Source of the DNA: CAZFHA01 sp964518595
GTDB taxonomy: Bacteria > Bacillota > Clostridia > Saccharofermentanales > Saccharofermentanaceae
Direction: 5' to 3'
Length of the DNA stretch: 64,000 nt
Assembly (NCBI GenBank): GCA_964518595.1
Contig: CAZFHA010000007.1
Span: 1-64,000, forward strand
In this document: piece by piece, positions 60,504-64,000 of the stretch
Numbering within the stretch: position 1 is the first letter of the stretch
Layout: each line of letters opens with the position of its first letter
Made by a program: the position numbers and the translations under genes
The notes under the pieces: model-generated
Told to the model about the DNA's origin: nothing
What the model saw: the letters and a program-made list of their open reading frames with translations, nothing else
Databases searched by the model: none

Positions 60504-60570
60504 ACCCTTACCTCCTGATTACATAAAAGACTGCCGGTAATGTAGTGCTAAAAGAAAATTTCGGACCAAC

Positions 60571-62028
60571 TTACAATGTTGCTAATGCTCTCTTCATGCC
60601 CAGTTCGTGAATCTTTTGACTATCTCTGGTCACAGCAGAGAGTAGTCCGGGAATTTCTGTCAGATCCTGACCAAAGAAAGCCACCTGACTCAAAAATTTC
60701 CGCACCAAAGCCGCACTGTCCAGTTCCCTATTCTGCCAAAAGAATTCCAACACAGCCTTATCATCAGAAATAGGATACTCTTCACCCTGACGATCGCCCC
60801 ATAGTTTACCACCTTCATAACGTTTTCCCTGATAAAACGCAATCAGAGCCGCCAAAGAGAAGGTCAGATTACGTGGTAAGGTATGAAATTTTTGCTGATA
60901 AACCAATAAACTCGGTAGGCAACGTGCCCGCCACTTAGAAACCGAATTAAGGGAAATCGACAGTAGCGCATGTTTGATGTAAGGGTTGCCAAAACGGTCT
61001 TGTACCGCTGCCGCAAAAGATTTTAACTCCTCTTCCGGTAAGGCCAAGGTAGGGATAACCTCCTGATAAATCACCTGATTCATAAATCTGGCAACATCCT
61101 TATCCTCCAAAGACTCCCGAACAAAATCATGACCAGCCAGAAAAGCCGCTGGCACAAAGGAGGTATGGGCACCGTTAAGAATACGAACTTTTCTTTGTTT
61201 ATAAGGAGTCTGGTTATTGGTAAAAAGCACACCAACCCCAGCTTGATCCAGAGGAAATTCAGCCCGAATATCTTTATCCGTTTCAATAACCCATAAAGCA
61301 AAAGGTTCCCCGGTTACAATTAGATTGTCTTTGTAGCCCCATTCCGCCCAGAGCTTCTCTTTCTCATCAGCCGGAAAACCGGTAATAATTCGATCGACTA
61401 AAGTACTACCAAATACGCAAGCCTTTTCCATCCAGGAAATAAACTCATCACCTAACTGCCAATCTAAAGCCAGCTGCATGACATGCTTTTTTAGCATGAT
61501 TCCATTATCGTCAATGAGCTCTACAGGCAAGAAAATTAGCCCTTTCGTGACATCGCCTGAAAAGTGTTTGTAGCGTTCATAGAGTAGTTTAGTAACCTTT
61601 CCGGGAAAGGATGTGGGGGGATTAAGACTGAACGAGTCTTCAGAATCATAGACAATACCTGCTTCAGTGGTATTAGAGACTACAAAGCGCAGGCTATCTA
61701 GTTTAATGTATTCCAAGTATTTTTCATATTCCAAATAAGGGTCAATAACATCTCTTACCGATGTAACCTGCCGCTTAATTAGCTGCTCCTGACCCTTGTC
61801 AATACCACGAAGTAGTACGGTATACTGACAATCCTGAGCTTTGAAAGCCTCCAGACTGCCATGGGAAATCGGCTTCACCAAAACAATATCACCGTCAAAC
61901 AAATTCTTTTCGTTAGCTATATCAACCATATAGTCAACGAAACCTCGTAAAAAGTTACCTTCTCCGAACTGCATGATCTTAATCGGCCGATCAATCTTCT
62001 TTGTCATAGCCTTGTTCAGCAAATCCAC
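60571..62028 (-). CDS. uxaB: Tagaturonate reductase
   Basis: A 485-residue polyol dehydrogenase-type enzyme: NAD site MQFGEGNFLRGFVDY at the N-terminus, FVVSNTTEAGIVY, and the active-site block VRILNGAHTSF with the catalytic Asn/His and upstream Lys. It reduces tagaturonate to altronate with NADH. The GTG start has GGAGG eight bases upstream. It is the first gene of the minus-strand pathway and faces the LacI-type operators. Confidence 0.95.
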   Translation of the reverse strand: MDLLNKAMTKKIDRPIKIMQFGEGNFLRGFVDYMVDIANEKNLFDGDIVLVKPISHGSLEAFKAQDCQYTVLLRGIDKGQEQLIKRQVTSVRDVIDPYLEYEKYLEYIKLDSLRFVVSNTTEAGIVYDSEDSFSLNPPTSFPGKVTKLLYERYKHFSGDVTKGLIFLPVELIDDNGIMLKKHVMQLALDWQLGDEFISWMEKACVFGSTLVDRIITGFPADEKEKLWAEWGYKDNLIVTGEPFALWVIETDKDIRAEFPLDQAGVGVLFTNNQTPYKQRKVRILNGAHTSFVPAAFLAGHDFVRESLEDKDVARFMNQVIYQEVIPTLALPEEELKSFAAAVQDRFGNPYIKHALLSISLNSVSKWRARCLPSLLVYQQKFHTLPRNLTFSLAALIAFYQGKRYEGGKLWGDRQGEEYPISDDKAVLEFFWQNRELDSAALVRKFLSQVAFFGQDLTEIPGLLSAVTRDSQKIHELGMKRALATL

Positions 62029-62065
62029 GTTTTTTACCTCCGAGTTTCGTCACTTTAAACTAATT

Positions 62066-62079
62066 TGTAAGCGTTTACA
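62066..62079. promoter_or_regulatory. LacI/CcpA-type operator 1
   Basis: TGTAAGCGTTTACA fits the catabolite-response (cre) consensus and LacI-family operators. It lies 38 bp upstream of uxaB. Confidence 0.75.
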
Positions 62080-62247
62080 TGCAGATTATATGCCCGACCT
62101 GTGCACTTGTCAATATAATTCTTGCAACAAACCGCATTTTTTGTTTATTTTCCGTGGTAAAAATAGCATTTTAGCCAAAGGAAAGAAAAAACCGTCGATC
62201 CGATATTGATTTTATGATAATTTGAAGCTACAATGAAACCGTGATCC

Positions 62248-62261
62248 TGTAAGCGATTACA
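62248..62261. promoter_or_regulatory. LacI/CcpA-type operator 2
   Basis: TGTAAGCGATTACA differs from operator 1 at one base and lies 105 bp before the lacI-type gene. The rest of the 337-bp divergent region (62029-62365) shows nothing else I recognise. Confidence 0.7.
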
Positions 62262-62365
62262 ATTATTACCTTTTCTGATATGGCAGTAGCTTTTACCCAC
62301 TAGTTACTGCCATTACTATTACATTCCATGCCGTCTGCTATTTGCCAGCCAAAGGGGTCAATTTA

Positions 62366-63403
62366 ATGACAGAACACATTAACATTTATGATGTATCGAA
62401 AAAAGCCGGTGTCTCTATTGCAACGGTTTCTCGGGTTATCAACGGGACGAATAATGTCAGCCCAAAGACAAAGGCCAAGGTATTAAAGGTAATCGAAGAG
62501 TTTGGTTACACCCCTAATGTCTTTGCCCGGGGTCTGGGAACAAACTCTATGCAGACCATAGGTCTACTTTGTGCCGATTCTTCCGACCCTTATCTGGCCA
62601 AAGCCATCTACTTTCTTGAAGGCACTTTGCGGCAGCACGGGTATGATGTTTTGTTATGCTGTACCGGCTATCAACATGAAACGAAGCAAAAATACCTGGA
62701 ACTGCTTTTGGCTAAAAGAGTTGACGGCTTGATTCTGGTAGGCTCAAATTATGTAGAGTCCCAAGAGGCACAAAATGATTATATCCGTCGTGCAGCCAAA
62801 AATGTTCCTATTGTAATTGTTAATGCTTGCCTGACTGGTAGCAATATCTACTGCAGTCTCTGCGATGACTATCAGGGAATTTACGATGTAACAACCCAAT
62901 GTATCCAGGCCGGAATTTCTGATATTTTATATCTATACAGTAACCTATCTTACAGTGGAAGACAAAAACTAGCAGGCTACCAGAAGGCTTTAGAGGATCA
63001 AAATATTACTGTTAACGCTAACCTCATGCACCAGATTACCGGTACCGATGCTCTGGTTCATCAAGTCCGGGATCGCCTTTTAGATCTAGATGAAAGGGGG
63101 ATTAGCTTCCGGGCTGTCATTACTGCCAATGATATGTTAGCTGTGGGCGCCGTCAAATATGCGCTGCTAACAAAGCGCTCTATCCCCCGTGATGTAATGG
63201 TTATCGGTTATAACAATTCCGCCATTGCCGAATATTGTATACCGGAAATTTCATCCGTGGACAATAAGCTTCAGGAGATCTGTAAGCAAAGTATTCAGCT
63301 ACTCTTAGAAGTCTTGCGTGGTAATAGCGTCCCCAAAAAAGCCATATTCTCCGCAACCCTGGTAGAAAGAGAAACCTCTAATATTAAAAACTTAACTCAG
63401 TAA
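62366..63403 (+). CDS. LacI-family regulator of the hexuronate genes
   Basis: A 345-residue regulator: N-terminal helix-turn-helix NIYDVSKKAGVSIATVSRVIN (residues 5-25) with hinge helix, then a PBP1-type sugar domain (QTIGLLCADSSDPYLAKAIYFLEG, LVKRVDGLILVGS-like strand, AVITANDMLAVGAVKYAL). ATG 62366 follows AAAGGGGTC; a TTG at 62342 lacks a site. Divergent from uxaBA and followed by uxaC, it is like UxuR/KdgR-type LacI repressors of Bacillota; the ligand is probably a hexuronate intermediate. Confidence 0.9.
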   Translation: MTEHINIYDVSKKAGVSIATVSRVINGTNNVSPKTKAKVLKVIEEFGYTPNVFARGLGTNSMQTIGLLCADSSDPYLAKAIYFLEGTLRQHGYDVLLCCTGYQHETKQKYLELLLAKRVDGLILVGSNYVESQEAQNDYIRRAAKNVPIVIVNACLTGSNIYCSLCDDYQGIYDVTTQCIQAGISDILYLYSNLSYSGRQKLAGYQKALEDQNITVNANLMHQITGTDALVHQVRDRLLDLDERGISFRAVITANDMLAVGAVKYALLTKRSIPRDVMVIGYNNSAIAEYCIPEISSVDNKLQEICKQSIQLLLEVLRGNSVPKKAIFSATLVERETSNIKNLTQ

Positions 63404-63439
63404 CTGAGAATATAAAAAGCAAGAAAGAAGGTACATGCA

Positions 63440-64000
63440 ATGAAGCCCTTTATGGATCAGGATTTTCTTCTCCAAACACCTACCGCCCAAACCCTCTATC
63501 ATGAATATGCCGCAGCTCTACCCATCGTAGACTATCACTGCCATATTAGCCCGGAAGCTATCGCTAATAATCATGCCTTTAAAAATATTACCGAAGTTTG
63601 GTTAGGAGGCGACCACTATAAATGGCGTCTGATGCGGGCAAATGGTATAGACGAAAAGTTTATTACCGGAGATGCCTCGGACAAAGAAAAATTCTTAGCT
63701 TGGGCAGAGACCTTACCCGGAGCCATCGGAAATCCGGTCTATCATTGGAGTCATTTGGAATTACAGCGCTACTTTGGTTATGAGGGACAGCTAAATCCCC
63801 AAACGGCTGAAACTGTCTGGGAGCTCTGTAACAGTAAACTCCGGACCGAAGCCTTTCGGGTTCGTGGACTCATTGAAAGCTCCAATGTAGCGGTTATTTG
63901 TACCACCGACGATCCTACCGCTACTCTTGAATGGCACAAAAAAATCGCCGCCGATGCCAGCTTCAAAACCAAAGTCCTGCCAACTTTCCGCCCCGACCGG
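63440..64000 (+). CDS. uxaC: Glucuronate/galacturonate isomerase, truncated by the window end
   Basis: The first 187 residues of a UxaC protein, whose full length is about 465. It reads MKPFMDQDFLLQTPTAQ, the metal motif VDYHCHISPEAI, and GGDHYKWRLMRANG. UxaC turns galacturonate to tagaturonate and glucuronate to fructuronate, the first intracellular step before UxaB. AAGAAGG precedes the ATG. The gene starts 36 bp after the LacI-type gene and continues beyond 64000. Confidence 0.95.
   Translation, partial: MKPFMDQDFLLQTPTAQTLYHEYAAALPIVDYHCHISPEAIANNHAFKNITEVWLGGDHYKWRLMRANGIDEKFITGDASDKEKFLAWAETLPGAIGNPVYHWSHLELQRYFGYEGQLNPQTAETVWELCNSKLRTEAFRVRGLIESSNVAVICTTDDPTATLEWHKKIAADASFKTKVLPTFRPDR

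Noticed and set aside
1..64000. CRISPR arrays, tRNA or rRNA genes, insertion sequences, known riboswitches
   Set aside because: I looked for regular spacer repeats, transposase motifs, terminal repeats and conserved RNA signatures and found none that could be supported by eye.

Overview
The window reads as chromosomal DNA of a Gram-positive, probably anaerobic Bacillota (most likely Clostridia). Reasons are the strong AGGAGG-type ribosome binding sites, several GTG/TTG starts, solute-binding lipoproteins, YesM/YesN-type two-component and AraC regulators, Lpl-type oligosaccharide importers without their own ATPase, and a B. subtilis-like YetA/YesL/GH105 pectin gene set. The species cannot be named from the sequence alone.

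1-13 kb is an accessory, mixed region. It holds an AAC(3)-like acetyltransferase, a decayed defence remnant (xre, a dinD pseudogene with two frameshifts, a vsr gene with a nonsense codon, and a truncated cytosine methyltransferase), an orphan AgrC-like sensor kinase with a clear promoter, small metabolic genes (VOC, HAD), a lipoprotein, an M24-like protein that seems to lack metal ligands, a Phd/Doc toxin-antitoxin pair, an HTH-methyltransferase fusion and a PadR/metallo-hydrolase pair.

13-24 kb: an AraC regulator is divergent from a four-gene operon of two Gfo/Idh/MocA oxidoreductases and two TIM-barrel isomerases. This is a candidate oxidative sugar or glycoside pathway. Next come an old-yellow-enzyme oxidoreductase with a small BFD-like iron-sulfur protein, a MarR-controlled MATE exporter with twin operators, a zinc-ribbon membrane protein, and an arsR-acr3 arsenite resistance operon.

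24-64 kb is mainly a pectin utilisation region, mostly on the minus strand. Module A is a ribose-type ABC importer, a URO-D-like protein and a CE8 pectin methylesterase. Module B is a YesM/YesN-like two-component system on the plus strand. Module C is an LplBCA-type importer, a GH42 beta-galactosidase and a YetA/PL26-like protein, with a membrane-anchored AraC regulator upstream. Module D runs from 62.0 to 49.3 kb: uxaB, uxaA, kdgA fused to a VOC domain, a solute-binding protein, a GH105 hydrolase, two permeases, GH28 polygalacturonase, a TIM-barrel isomerase, yesL and a KduD-like dehydrogenase. Module E, divergent from D, is a LacI regulator and uxaC, which runs off the window. Two near-identical LacI/CcpA-type operators lie between D and E. 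None of the pectin enzymes shows a signal peptide, so oligomers are probably imported first and then demethylated and cut in the cytoplasm to galacturonate and unsaturated uronates, which flow through UxaC, UxaB, UxaA and KdgA to pyruvate and glyceraldehyde-3-phosphate. KduI, KdgK and an importer ATPase for the two CUT1 systems are not in the window.

Between modules C and D lies an insert unrelated to pectin: a small secreted peptide followed by an ATPase/FtsX-type ABC transporter (a bacteriocin-like locus), and a YtxH/DUF948-like stress-type pair with its own promoter and terminator.
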